This document shows, piece after piece, positions 11,745-23,589 of a stretch of 64,000 nucleotides of DNA (the first letter of the stretch is position 1; every line of letters starts with the position of its first letter). Source of the stretch: Gnetum montanum (lineage: Eukaryota; Streptophyta; Gnetopsida; Gnetales; Gnetaceae); NCBI GenBank assembly GCA_015680685.1, contig MNCI01022658.1, positions 382,039 to 446,038 on the forward strand. The letters run 5' to 3'. Position numbers and translations under genes: made by a program. The notes under the pieces were generated by a model. That model was given only the letters and a program-made list of their open reading frames with translations. It made no database searches and was not told where the DNA came from.

Positions 11745-13081
11745 AGTAGATTTGAAAATGTCCTTAAAATCGTAGAGGAGTCTAAGGAGTGAAGTAGTGA
11801 CTATGAAAAAAAGAAAAAGAGGGATTTGGACCATGCACGTAACAAAGGTAAGGGTAAAATAGCCATCACCAAGAGGTTTTGGATTCCGATACAGATAATG
11901 ACAGTGGATGTGAGATATGTTAGTATGACCATCCTAAGGGATGTTGCCTAGTAATCTCACATCTGCAAGAGTCTGGGCTGTATGCACTCAACCCATGACT
12001 TAACAAATAGCAAGCACCCCGACAGTTACCTTATCCCTAAGGTAACCCAAGGCATTTCCACCAACCTTTAATGTATTACCCAAGTGAAACCCTACCACAA
12101 CCTATTGAGCAACACCAAAAGTTGCAATACCCACAGTCATGGGGGATGCCACCACCAAGGCAACAATACCCTTACCAGAAACCGGATCCATATGGCTACT
12201 ACGTGCAGCAACCAATCTCTCCACGTGAATCTGTTGGTTATGTGACACCACAACTTCAGTACCAAGCCTGAGAGTATTATAGGACTCCTTCTCCTAGGAG
12301 AGACAACCCACAAACATACCATCCTCCAAACCCATTCGTGACTCTCACATCGATATCTCCATTACCACTTGTTCCAGCAATGCAAGGGGTACTACCCACT
12401 CAATCGCAGTAACCCAATGTCATGAGGGCTATGAATCCTCAACCTACAATTGGTTCTAACATCCTTATACAAAAAAGATCTTTCTTTAGAACCAACAATC
12501 CAACTAAGCCCTCACCATCACAAGTGGTTGAACATCTAAACACCCCCCTACCAAATAAGGCTTCGGGGCCTCCTTCAACCCAAAAATTGAGCTTAACGCA
12601 CACGGTTATGTTAACACATGTCATGACTGACTAGGTTAAGGTGGGTCACCTTTCTAGGAAATTATCTGATCCTGGAAGTCCTCTAATCTATCTCCAAGTC
12701 GCTGGGAATGAACCATGTAAAGCTTTTCTGGACTTAGGTTCCAGAGTCAACCTAATATCATAGGAGATGTACAAAGCCTGGAACCTGCCTTCATTAAGGA
12801 AGAGTAACATTCGACTAGAGCTGGCTGACCAATCCATCATTTTCCCCTTGGGATTGGTGGAGGACATCGTTACCACTGTATGTGGGTGGTCATATCTAGT
12901 TGATTTCCTAGTGATACAAGTAAACAATGGTAAGGGGGACTTCCCAATAATAACGGAAAAGAGCATGGCTAAGTACTATAGATGCACACCTAGAAATCCG
13001 CAATCTTTCCCTGGAAATATCCAAGAAGAACACTTTTGGAAAGATCGAGAAGAAGAAAGTTCCATGCATCACATATAGTGA
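11745..13081 (+). pseudogene. gag-PR: gag C-terminal half and protease of element B (decayed)
   Basis: Begins within the region matching KVEQSSDKGKTKRRH of element G. The zinc knuckle C-x2-C-x3-H-x3-C (CEICYYDHPKGC) lies near 11910-11950, then a Pro/Gln-rich linker (12071-12420) with an AGTCATGGGGG box at 12135-12145. The aspartic protease is at about 12640-13081. Its active-site motif reads LDLGSRVNLIS where D-S-G-S is expected, and is followed by LELADQSI, PLGLVEDIVTTVCGWSY and LVIQVNN. A frameshift in the GDFPII segment near 12950 and several stops break it. The capsid region is deleted. Confidence 0.8.
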
Positions 13082-13339
13082 CACAGGGTGCCATTGCATG
13101 CAGAAATCATGGATCATGCAAAGTTTAGCATTGCCTTCATGCAGTTGGTGTGCACAAGAAATTAATATACAAAAGTGCCTATATGCAGTAGCCACATGAC
13201 AAGAAGACACCCAGTGGCTAATGGATAATCAAGAGAGTAACTTGATAACATGCATGGAACTAACTGAGGGAATAACTAGTGCTTACATTGGAAGCATAGA
13301 CACACTTGAGCAAGTTTGTTGCCAACTTCCAACCCTTAA

Positions 13340-14985
13340 CCTTGAAAACATTAATTAGGGAAAGTTGAAAATTCCTAAGAGATTTAGACAGGAGCCCCTA
13401 GACTTGAAACCATTGCCCACAGATCTGGAATATATGGCCCTTGAAAATGGAAAACCTGTGATCATCAATGCAAGACTTGTTCCCAAGAAAAAGGAAAGAC
13501 TACTGAAAGTGATAAGTGGTCAAAAGCCTTTGCCTTGTCATACCCAAAGTTAACCAGAATAGATCCTAGGATTTACATAGACCCCTCCATGAAACCTTGA
13601 AAATAATTGTAGAGGCGATTAAACCAAAAATTAAAGCAAATAGTAAAGGAAGAAATATAATAGCTTCTTAAGGTTGGGTTCATATTTCCCATTGCTGATA
13701 GTGAATGGGTTAGCCCTTTGGTGATCGTGCCTAAAAAGGGAGGCAAATGGAGGGTGTGTATAGATTTTAGATTGCTGAACATGGTAACATTTAAGGATCA
13801 CTTTCCGTTTCCATTCATTGACCAAGTCTTAGACACCATAGTAGGGCATCGCTATTATAGTTTTGTAGATGGCTATAGTGGATACAACCAAATACGAATA
13901 GCCCCAAAAAATCAAGCCAAGACAACGTTCACCAGTCCTTGGGGAACGTTTTCATATAAAAAAATGTCATTTGGCTTGTGCATGCTCCTACCATGTTTCA
14001 ATACCTAGTTCTAAGCACATTCCAATAGCAAATAGGAAACGAAGTGGAAGTATTTATGGATGACTTCTCCACTTATGGAACAAGCTTTGATCAAGCCTTG
14101 AACCAATTAGAGTAAGTGCTGAAAAGATGTGTAGAAACCAACTTAAGGCTCAACTAGCAGAAAATCCATCTGATGGTCCAAGAAGATGTGGTACTTGGGC
14201 ATAAGATTTCACATTTAGGAATAGAGGTAGACCTAGATAAAGTTAGGGTCATCTAAAGAATCACCTGACAACTAGAAACTGTCAAAGAAATTCAATCATT
14301 CCTTGGACATACTGACTATTATAGGAGATTCATTGAGAACTTCTCCAAGATTGTCAAACCATTGGTAGAACTAACGAAGAAGGATGTACCATTTGAATGG
14401 ACTAGGAAATGTGAATGAGAATTCCAAACTCTAAAACAAAAGCTTGTGGGAACTCCCATTTTACAAGCCCCTAACTGGTCCAGACCATTCCATATAATGA
14501 CTGACACATCCAATTATGCCTTAGGAGCCGTTCTAACATAGTTAGATGACCAAAAATGTCCTTATTACATCCACCGTGCAAGTAATAGTATAGCCAGTGC
14601 ACAACTTAACTATAGAACTACAAAAAAAGAATTAATGGTTATAATGTTTGCACTAGACAAGTTTAGACACTATGTGTTAGGCTACAAAGTGTACATTCAT
14701 ACGGATCATAGTGCAATCAGGTTCCTCATGAACAAGCCAATGGTTAGCCCTCATATTATACGATGGATGGTAATCCTATAGAAGTTTGATTTAACGATGA
14801 TTGATCGAAAGGACACCAAGAACGTAGTTGTAGATCATTTATCTTGGTTGCACTGGGACAGCAAGGAGGATGAATATGTCATATCCAATCATTTTCCTAA
14901 TGAAGCCATCTTTGCCAGTGTAGTGAATAACCAACCCATGGAAATAAATTGGTATAGTAGCATTCTCATCTATCTCCTTTCCTAA
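13340..14985 (+). pseudogene. pol (RT-RH): Reverse transcriptase and RNase H of element B (decayed)
   Basis: RT motifs in order: VSPLVIVPKKGGKWRVCIDF, then LLNMVTFKDHFPFPFIDQVLD (13700-13830), YSFVDGYSGYNQI (about 13858), FTSPWGTFSY and SFGLC, then FMDDFSTYG (about 14053-14079), the catalytic F-x-D-D box in its Athila form. Next come LGHKIS and FLGHTDYYRRFIENF. RNase H follows with TDTSNYALGAVL (about 14500), KKELMVIMFALDKFRHYVLG and HTDHSAIRFLMNKP. Stops interrupt the frame (after VLT and LE, for example) and one frameshift lies near 13985. The order PR, RT, RH, IN is that of gypsy elements. Confidence 0.88.
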
Positions 14986-14999
14986 CAAACACCACAGGT

Positions 15000-16250
15000 G
15001 CTAGAATTAGGAACAAGCAATAGTTTCTTCACAAAGCCAAGTACTTCATGGAGATCAATGGAAAACTTTACAAAGTCTGTCATGATGGATTGGCTCAATG
15101 GTATATGCTCGATGAGGACCAACTAAGAGTTCTCCAAGATGCTCATGAGGGCCCTTGTGGGGGTCACTATGCAGGGAGACAAACGGCTATTAAGATCCTG
15201 CTTGCAAGATATTACTAGCCAACATTATTTCAAGACACCCATCAATTTATCCAATTCTACGAGCACTGTCAACGTGATGGGGGAATGACTACTTGAATGT
15301 AGGATCTACAACAATGGATTTAACCTTTAGAACCCTTTGACATTTGGGCAATAGACTTTATGAGGCCCATTACACCAATGTACAATGGAAAAGCTTACAT
15401 CATCATTGTCATAGACTATCTAACGAAATGGGTTGAAGTAGCTACTGTTACAGACTGCACATCATCTATAGCTGCACGATTTGTGCAACAACAAGTTGTA
15501 AATAGGTTTGGTGTGCCACGTGCACTTATTTCAGATAATGGAACACACTTCACAGGTGCAACCTTTAAAAAATTGATAAAACTCTTAGGGGTTGAACATA
15601 AATTGACTACACCTTATCACTCCCAAGCTAATGGCCAAGCCGAGGTCACGAACCGGGAGATTACTAGAATATTAACAAGGAAAATTAGCAAGTATAGGCA
15701 AGATTGGAGCACTAAACTAAATTATGCTCTCTGGGCATATCGCTCCACTTGGAAACTCCCTATAGGCTATTCTCACTACAAGTTAGTATACGGAAAACTC
15801 CCAAAGCTTCCAATTCAAACCAAGCTCCATACACTATCCATGGCATGTGACCTCCACCTTGACCTTGATCTAGCACAAAAAAAAAGATTGGAAACTCTAA
15901 ACATGCTAGATGAAAACCAATTGGTTGCCCTGTCATCAAATGAGTTGCACAAGGCACATAACAAGCAACATCATGACTTAAAAATTCAAAAGGTTAAGTA
16001 TCAACCAGGAGATAAGGTCCTCTACTAGAACCCCACACATGTACCACAATGCACGAAATTTCAAACATTGTGGGAAGGGCCTTACATTATTCATACAACG
16101 TTCCCATCAAAAGCCATGACCATATACAAACCTAAAAGCCCTGATAAGAGATTACTAGTCAATGTGCAACAAACCAAACCCTTCCATAAACTTAGAACAA
16201 ATGGTGCACATAATACCTCTGAGAGAGGATGACCTTGCTCATTATTTCAG
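15000..16250 (+). pseudogene. pol (IN): Integrase of element B (decayed, catalytic triad present)
   Basis: The zinc-binding N-terminal domain is at about 15130-15285 (HEGPCGGHYAG, then HQFI, then YEHCQRDG, where the first Cys of C-x2-C is Tyr). The 222-codon open stretch 15360-16028 and the bases just before it hold the catalytic core. Asp is at 15354-15356 (AIDF), Asp at 15534-15536 (ISDNGTHF) and Glu at 15642-15644 (NGQAEVTNREI), giving exact D,D35E spacing. The C-terminal part continues with GDKVLY, then WEGPYIIH after a stop, and ends near SSFQLGHGRDGHLC, where an AGTCATGGGGG-like box (16269-16279) overlaps the last codons. Zinc-domain stops make it inactive. Confidence 0.88.
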
Positions 16251-17757
16251 ATCTCTTCCTTCCAACTTGGTCATGGGAGAGATGGCCACCTATGCTGATC
16301 AATTGAGGCCCTCAATTCCTTTTTAATTTTTTTTACACATTTTTGTTTTATAAATTTCTTTAACTTTTCCTCTTTTTGTTTTACAACATCGTTCATACCT
16401 TTTCATTTATTTGTGTGTTCACTTATTTTGTTAGGTTCATCACCTAGGAAGTGCTCTTAATGATGGTATGAACTATATTCCATTGGTTGCTAATGTTTGG
16501 CTTTTACCTTTAAGTTATGATGTTGATACTAAGGTATGGTTCTTTTGATATAATAGGAAATGAGTCCACATCATCCATGCATCCATAAATTTCTATGGTC
16601 TCTCTTAGCTTGGAACTGTACAATCTCTTTCCTTAAATAATAATAATTATCAACGAATTGGTGATTGGGCATTTCTCAAACTAAGGAAGGACTCAAGGAC
16701 TGAAAAGGGTGTGACTTCAAGGGAACTTGATGCATTTGTGCTGGTCATTCTCTTGAGTGCTTGGATGTTTTCTTCTTGAGTTTTTCTTATCATTATGATG
16801 TTGCTCCCTAATTGGGAAGCTGAGCTAATAACAATAAAAATAATCAATCTTTGCATGGTGTGGTTCTCATGCAAAAAAAAAAGTGGGAATTCAAAGCACA
16901 TCCCTTAGACAAAATAAGCACTTGGGCTACAAGCACTGGTTATGGAACTAAACAAACATGTTCCCTCTAACTAAGGCCCTTTCTCGCTTCCTACATTCTC
17001 CTTTTTCATTTCGTCGGAATGGTGGTGACTCTTTGATGGAGGCATTCATGTTACTTCAAGTAGATGAATTGGCTAAATTCATTAATGCGAAGTCACTGGA
17101 TGTGGATTGTTTGAGGTTGGATTTGGAATGAGATCTACTAAGTCACATTAACCATTAATACACAAGGGGTTGTACACCACCTTGTTCTTGAGACTCCATT
17201 CCATTCTCTTCTTTCCATCATTCTTTCTCCATTGTTCACCTAATTTACAGTTGTATCAGTAGTCTATATTTTGGTTGACGCATTGTTTTCTTTTTGGTAA
17301 ACTCTTGTGGTTAAGACTTTAAATTTTGCTTCCAAATGACATTTCCAGAGCCCATGGACTCTTTGAATGTGGGAATGTCAAAGCATTAAGGGCATGAGCC
17401 TACTTTGGGGAGGACCCACTGGCATTCCTATTTGGGGCATCAATTAATTTCTTTCCCTTAAATATTTTTGCAATCAACATTTATTTTATTCATTTCCATC
17501 TTTGACATCCATTTCATCGGTGTTGCAGTTGTCTCTTTTGTTCCATCTTTCTTATTCCTTATCTTTTTCCATTCTCTCACTACCGGAGGTTCGCTCTTAG
17601 TCATGGGGGTCCTGGTCCAATTTTTTTGATTTTCTCCTAACCCCTACACCTTGGGTAGTCTCTAGTATTATATCTCCACAATCCACATCAGCCATATCAC
17701 AACTCAGCCAATGGACCTTACACTGAGGCAAGGTATCAACTGCATTGTGATTCATTT
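16251..17757 (+). other. Post-pol non-coding region of element B
   Basis: No env-like protein can be read here. It contains the conserved box (17399-17419), a stretch like D's GTGTGAC(T/A)TCAAGGG(A/G)ACTT (near 16709), and another AGTCATGGGGG box (17599-17609), ahead of the acceptor-like signal. Counterparts: 53476-55395 in F and 60330-61865 in G. Confidence 0.55.
17399..17419 (+). promoter_or_regulatory. Conserved non-coding box (B)
   Basis: Reads CCTACTTTGGGGAGGACCCA and one further base: the reverse complement of the box in A, E, F and G, and so in the same sense relative to the element. Confidence 0.6.
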
Positions 17758-17792
17758 ACCCTTGCTAATATAAGACTATTTTTTGTGTGAAA
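17758..17792 (+). promoter_or_regulatory. Decayed branch point/acceptor region (B)
   Basis: CCCTTGCTAATA followed by a T-rich tract and TGTGAAAATG. The position equals CCTTGCTAATA...TGTGCAG|ATG in G. The AG at the junction has become AA, so the acceptor is lost in this copy. Confidence 0.45.
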
Positions 17793-17879
17793 ATGACAAT
17801 CATACACCAACGGATTGGATCTGGAGGGAACACTTGGAATAGATTGGTGCTAAAGTAGTTATGTAAGGAACAAGATTGA
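17793..17879 (+). pseudogene. Small ORF after the acceptor (element B)
   Basis: A 28-codon frame starting MTIIHQRIGSGGNTWN and ending KEQD with one internal stop. It matches the open 28-codon frame of G (60215-60301; MAIIQQRTGSGENTWN...KEHD). It is either a remnant of a longer third ORF or the first exon-like piece of one. Function unknown. Confidence 0.4.
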
Positions 17880-18160
17880 TGATGCACTTATGGATGAACA
17901 ACGAAAGGTGCAATTTTGACATCGACAATAGTAGACTTCTTCTTTTCTTTTCTCTCTTCTCTCTTCTCTCTCAACTGCCAAATAAGGCTGGATGTCAAAT
18001 GTGTATAGTGTTCACTCTTGTTGTCATGAACACTAATTTTTTCATATATTATAATGGTGATCCATTCACATGTCATTCCATTCACCATTAGTGTCATTCC
18101 AGTCAATAATCACATACCTTACCAATATTTTGTAAGGAACTTGAGGACGAGTTTTTATTC

Positions 18161-18173
18161 AGTCATGGGGGTA
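18161..18173 (+). promoter_or_regulatory. Polypurine tract of element B
   Basis: AGTCATGGGGGTA directly before the LTR at 18174. Confidence 0.75.
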
Positions 18174-18939
18174 TGATGAGCTGCGATATCGCGTATGCGA
18201 TATCGCATCCACGTTGAAACATCTATAAATAAGAGAAGGCTTTCCCTGTTCTAGGCATCTAGACTTAGACCCTTAGCCAAACTATAGCAGTTTTACAATT
18301 CCAGAGTTAGAATAATTTCCATGTGCCAATAGTAGGAGTCTCAAAGTGAACGGATCTTTATTCGAGCAAATTGTACCTAAGCGCATATTTGTGTACGGCA
18401 ATAAAGACGAACTTTCTGATAAACCTTGTAGCATGTGGACTAAGCTAAGTAGGATTTAATTATTGTTAATGTTTAAATGATTTCTTAGATAATTAATCTC
18501 TCTAAACCCTTGACTCTCCTAGTTAAGTGCACACAGTATGATCACTTCGAGCATGTGTGTAATGCTTGGTAATCTAGTAACGAGTAGTGTTTGGTAATCC
18601 TAGCAGCATTGCACTGGTTTAGGGTGTGTATGGTAAGTGGGAATGGATACTAGTGCTAGGATGATTAGAACTTAGTTAATGAAAGTTAGTCAATTAGTTC
18701 TCTTCACCTTTCCCATTAGCATAGGACATTAAAAATATAAAATATATAAAAACTATATACCTCAAGCTTACTTAACCATACAACCGTGAGAATACAAGTA
18801 AGTTTGGAAAGACAACGATTGATTAACCTTAAGTGTTCCATTAGGGCGCATAAGCACTTAGTCCTTGGAGTTCGACCAGATTGTACATAAGATGCTTGTA
18901 TTTGTATGGTTGAGTGTAGGGGTACCTCGCCACTCATCA
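18174..18939 (+). repeat. Element B 3' LTR
   Basis: Starts TGATGAGC and ends CACTCATCA. CGATATCG palindromes (about 18183-18208) precede a TATA box (CTATAAATAAG near 18226). It is roughly 90% identical by eye to the 5' LTR over the first few hundred bases, and lacks about 30 bases in the palindrome zone. Confidence 0.88.
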
Positions 18940-21191
18940 GTTGGCACATTTTTCCACTAGATCTAACACAGAAACAAGAAAACTATGGCTAAAACTATCA
19001 TATAACCAAGAAGATAAGGAATACAATGAATTTACTCTAGAGGAGATAATCTATTTTAAAATTGGCACATATCACATTTCTTACCAAAAGACTCAATAGG
19101 TTATCCACCTATGTAGCTAAAGGAAGTGCAATTCTGATGGGGAAATATAACACCAATCTTGCACAACTCTATTTCATGGAGATTCAAAGGTGGTTGGAGA
19201 AAAATAAGGTAGGGAAACTAATACTTCTATTCCCTTGCCTAATCAAGAATCTATGCAAACATGCTAGAATCTTAGGGTACACTAACAATGTTCTTAAGAA
19301 GGCACAAAATGCCTCATATGCTAAGATGCTTAAGCCTACACCACCAAAGAAAGATCAAGTGGAGGAAGAAACAAAAGTTGGAGAAACCACACAAACCACT
19401 GAACAACAACAAGTGGGGCCTAGTGGTCAACAACAACAATAAGAGCAATAGCAACAACAAGTTTCACCACCACCACCATCGTAGGACTATAAACCATTAA
19501 TGAGTCATCTGCAATAGGTTGCAAAAACACTTAGTTGGGGAACATGGGAAGAGGCCAACCTCTAAAAAGTAATTGATAATGCCATTTAGCCCACAATTTC
19601 TACAAATCCCATAAGTGAATAGATATCTTTGCAGTTAGGAGAAAAGGCCCAATGGTGACAATAGGTCTTTGGGAATGCTGAATAGTTCCAAGTAATGGTT
19701 GAAACTAGAAAAGAAGCCATGGTTATGATAATGCAACACTAGGATATAGTAGGAGCCAAAAAAGTGATTATAAATCACATTAAGAAATCCTTCAATGTAC
19801 CTATTGTGCCACTGGTGGATCTAACTAGAACTAGATATGCTCAAATGTTAGCTGGAACCTTGATGACTCCTACAAATCATGAAGATGTAGTAGATTGACT
19901 ACTATAGATTTGACATGTGATGATAACACTTTTCAACATCCCAAGTGATGTCACTACAATGTAGTTAGAGTTGATTGTAACCAAAGGTAAGTTGGTCATA
20001 GCAAAGACTAGGGAATAGCATGTAGAAGCAAAAATTTTGAGATTACAAGAAGAGTTCATGACCTTAAGGGCTAAACACAAAGATCCAGCATAATATGTTG
20101 CATCATACTAGCTTGAATAATTCAAAATAGAAAAAATCAATTGCTTGTTAGAGCAAAAGAAATAGATGGATAATAAGAGGGAGAAAGTAGTGTGAAATGC
20201 CTTAGTAACAAAAGCACAAGCATATGCCCATGCTAAGACACTCACTGTAGCACAAGAAGAAAATAAACAGCTCATTATTGATAATATTAGGTTAACCAAC
20301 ATAGAAAAGAAATAGAACATCCTAGAAGAAAGCATCCATCAGTTGCGAGAGCAACCGATAAGGATTAACCAAGATGAGTTGCTTAGCAAGAGAGAACAAA
20401 ATCCTCTAAACGAAGGAGATACATGTGATTAGACAAAAATTAGCTATTGAGATTAGTGCATGGAAAAATGAAGCTAAGAAACATGAATGGCTCAACAAAC
20501 ACTTCTGTGACCAAGTGTGGATGTATAAGCAAATTAATGGCATGGAGATCCAAATAGAAAAGGCTAGAATCAATTCCATATCAACATAGAATCGAACTGG
20601 AAACCCATCTTGGATAGTTATGCCCATGTCCACTAGGTGGAGGTTAAAAATAAAGACCTATAAATAGAGGATTTGAAAGAGTACATGGGGTTAGCTAACC
20701 TTCATTATGCTAAGTAGGCCATGTTAACAACAAGAAAGCCTAGAAATGAACTAGAACAGTAAGTAGTAGCCACATGTGCACTGTATGAGAAGGAGTTTGT
20801 AGATTGCAAAGATGTCTTATGAAAACTTTAGATGGAAAAATCTAAGTTAGAAGTAGTAAAGGTTGGCTATGAGTGGTAGAAAGATGTAGCAACAAACCTA
20901 GCCAGAAGATTGTCCAATTATCATGAATTATGAGCAAATGCTAGGGATTTTGAAGAAGAAAGGAGGTAGTTTGTAGCAAGGTATGTTAAAGCCAATCTTA
21001 TGTTTCCACAACTATTGTACCCATGAGATGTACCTACTCCATCACACATTGCAAACCAGGCATGAATGATACATAACCCAAGAACAAAGAAGAAGAAACT
21101 TAAGACCCTCCTAAATAAATACAAATTCCAAAAGCTTGATGATAAGGGGAAGCTACCAATGGAGGAGCCACCACCACCAGGAACTACATAG
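18940..21191 (+). pseudogene. Accessory ORF of C, C-terminal part (interrupted)
   Basis: Resumes at the target duplication with FSTRS, LEEIIYFKIGTYHI and, after a frameshift, RLSTYVAKGSAILMGK (19062 onward), matching A and D. Later it has the MQ..HIKKSFNVPIVP segment (about 19735-19815), then a long Lys/Glu-rich, stop-ridden coiled-coil-like region, and ends EEPPPPGTT at 21191 exactly as in D. This collinearity over 2.2 kb is what identifies C. Confidence 0.7.
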
Positions 21192-21361
21192 GCTACATTG
21201 AGCTTCATCAAGTTTTGTTTTCTATTAAAGTTTGTCTTGTCATGTCTTGTGTCATTTTTATAAACACCACTGCAACATAAAGTGTCTTGTAAATCTACCT
21301 CTCAATTCTGTAAGGAACTTTATCATCATTTCATTTTAACTTGAGGATAATTTTTTAGTCA

Positions 21362-21373
21362 GTCATGGGAGTA
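21362..21373 (+). promoter_or_regulatory. Polypurine tract of element C
   Basis: GTCATGGGAGTA next to the LTR at 21374; one purine differs from the family tract. Confidence 0.65.
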
Positions 21374-22250
21374 TGATAAAATCAAATTTATCAAAGACTA
21401 CAATATCATAGCTCTAATATCATAGCACAAGCTAAATTATCATATATGCAATATTGCAAGATGCGTGCTAGCTTATAAATACAACACTTAGGCACATGGA
21501 TCCAAAATAGATTTCATCACATAGTAGTGTAACTCTTTCAGTTTATTTTCATGATTTTAGTTCTAAGTACTTAGCAGTGTATGCCTATAGTGGGTGTTGA
21601 GTGATTGTACAAGGTCTTTATTCGAGTGAAGTGTAGTTGGACACATTTCATGACAAGTAATAAAGATTGAGATTACTTGTCACCATTTCAACATTTGCTT
21701 AGCTTTCTTAATGTTTACTTAGAATAATGTTTGCTATTTTTACTTAGCTTACTAATTACTTCTTTCCTACATAACTTCTACTCTTTCATGCAATTTACTT
21801 TTATAGTTGTTAAGCAATTTGGATACAACTAGTTTCCAGTGCTAAGTGTGATTATCTGGTAACCCAGTAGTGTTATCATTTGGTACACCTAGTAGTGGTA
21901 CACTTGGTAATCCTAGTGATGACTACATGAGTCCAAGACATGTATGGTAAATCAAGACCAGATATTCATCATAATAGGATAGACTAGATTCGTTTACTAT
22001 TTTAGTTAATCTTAGAGTTAGAAATTACTTTCACTTTACCATGTATGCTAGAAGCCAAATGGCCAAACAACATCAACATATAATATACTTCACTCTGAGC
22101 TCAACCATACACCTAGACTACACTAGCTCCATGTGGGAAGAAAATGGTATCGAACTTAAACACAATGCCTCATCCATGGATTATAATCTGGTCATGTGTG
22201 AACACTTGTGACTTGTATGGTTGGGTGTTCGATTACTCCACCACTCATCA
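21374..22250 (+). repeat. Element C 3' LTR
   Basis: Starts TGATAAAATC and ends CCACTCATCA. It has a TATA-like TTATAAATAC near 21474 and a GTATGGTTGGGTGTTCGATTAC segment equivalent to the GTATGGTTGAGTGTAGGGGTACC signature. It is clearly more diverged than the other LTRs. The following sequence belongs to a LINE remnant, which may have been its target. Confidence 0.75.
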
Positions 22251-22259
22251 CTTAAGGCA

Positions 22260-23300
22260 TTTCTATTCTTAGTTCTCTAATTCTCAAACAAATTTGGAAG
22301 ACATGGTGCAAGCTTAATAAATATTGGAGTTACAATCATATTATAGTTTCAAGAAATATGCTTAAGAAAATTAGCCCATGGTGGCTTCATTTTAATGAAG
22401 GAACTTGGGCTATTAATTCATCTAGATTATGTACCATTTAGAGTAGATTTGGTATTACCATAGATTCTTGTTTGTGTAAGCATGATAAATGGATTACTTG
22501 GAATGAAGCTTCTAACCTCTATAGTTTGAATAGAAAGAGGAAAAAAGAATTTTGAAAAATTAATTTCTAATCTTAAGATTTTATTTAAAGTTAATAACAA
22601 TTTGCATAAGGTTTTTCCAAATATTTCTTGGAAGAATAGTAAACATGTTTTTCCTCTTAATTCAAATGTTTCTTATGAGATTATGATAAAAAATGATTTT
22701 ATTCATAAAAAATTTAATAAGCCTTAGAAAATTCAATTATTAGTTCACTTTTGGATAAGGAAAATAAAACATATTTGGAAAGCTCTTACATTTCCTATAG
22801 TTAGTATTTTTTATGGTGTCTTATTTATCAAGGTCTTTTTATTGGCACTCATCTTAAACATATAGGAAATGTTTTTCCTTAATGTACTCTTTGTAGAAGT
22901 GAAGACTCATTTTCTCATATTTTTCTTGAGTGTCCTATTACTTAGCATGCTTAGAAATGAATATCTAGAATTTGTAACAACTTTCAACCAAGCACCAACA
23001 AAGTCATTCTTAGTGATCACCCTACTTTATCTACTTCATTTCTTTGCATTTGTAGTTATCTTTGATCACTTGTTATCTACTCTATTTGGAAGCTTCAAAG
23101 CATAGTTATTTTTCAATAATAAGAGCATTACTATGATCTTTCTTCAAGTTTTAAATACCAAATTCTCAAAGACGTCACTTTTTAGCTATAACTTCAAGTA
23201 GAAAAGCTCTTGGTGAAAGCCAAATAATATATTTTTTCTTATAGTATTAATTTCTTTTTGTTTTAAAGGCTGAAAGATGGGAAAATTTCAACTTTTGTTG
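22260..23300 (+). pseudogene. LINE (L1-like) 3' end with zf-RVT zinc-binding domain (decayed)
   Basis: One frame around 22800-23100 reads FLWCLIYQGLFIGTHLKHIG, then C-TLC (22887-22898 region), then SHIFLECP, the C-x2-C...H...C pattern of the zinc-binding domain at the C-terminus of plant non-LTR reverse transcriptases. Upstream, SPWWLHFNEGTWAINSSRLC and WITWNEASNLYSL fit the linker before it. Stops replace expected Gln or Trp codons (after FP and after PIT), and frameshifts are present. The RT core itself is not in the window. Confidence 0.75.
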
Positions 23301-23589
23301 CTATTTGTTTTGTATCTCTTATTGATGTTTTCTTTTCTTCTTTAGAGAGAATTTTCTACTTTTCTTTACAAGAAACCCTTAAGTAAGATGTGAAAATGTG
23401 TGAGGGTGCTTTTGAATAAGGGTAATGTCTAATCCTTTTCCTACCTCAAAGGGGAGGTTTTTAATGATTGGTTATAAGAATAAAAACATGAGAAAGCATC
23501 CTCAAAACCATTAGGTTTTTTCTTTGGACTCTCTTTGATGATCTAATATACTATAATTTTTCAAAATATTATTATTTATTTTTTTGGGG
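23301..23589. other. AT-rich, no feature seen
   Basis: Possible 3' untranslated tail of the LINE remnant, leading into the SINE cluster. No ORF or RNA gene recognised. Confidence 0.3.

Larger units (their letters stand above)
10741..18939 (+). mobile_element. Element B: gag-pol Athila-like LTR retrotransposon nested in C
   Basis: LTRs at 10741-11536 and 18174-18939. The direct flanks are identical (GTTGG at 10736-10740 and 18940-18944), a perfect 5-bp target duplication. In order it holds PBS, gag C-terminal part, protease, reverse transcriptase, RNase H, integrase, non-coding block, a 28-codon ORF and PPT. The N-terminal capsid part of gag is missing: only about 190 bp separate PBS from the gag C-terminal region. 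With this deletion and many in-frame stops the copy is dead, but it shows the pol type that could have served the pol-less elements. Confidence 0.9.
10226..22250 (+). mobile_element. Element C: old accessory-ORF element, 5'-truncated or unrecognisable, split by element B
   Basis: Recognised by its accessory ORF (10226-10740 and 18940-21191), a PPT (21362-21373) and a 3' LTR (21374-22250). Its LTR keeps the TGAT...ACTCATCA ends and the GTGT/GGTTGGGTGTTCG region, but the U3 palindromes have decayed to forms such as AATATCAT. The gag and 5' LTR are not visible upstream of 10226. Removing B (10741-18939) and one copy of GTTGG restores a continuous accessory ORF of about 2.76 kb, the same size as in A (2.79 kb) and D (2.71 kb). 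C is therefore older than B. Confidence 0.75.

Noticed and set aside
15760-15957. Minus-strand ORF opposite the integrase of B
   Set aside because: Antisense shadow of a clearly coding frame that holds the D,D35E motif.
16260-17760. Env-like ORF in element B
   Set aside because: No open frame, membrane segment or conserved codons; only non-coding boxes are shared with F and G.
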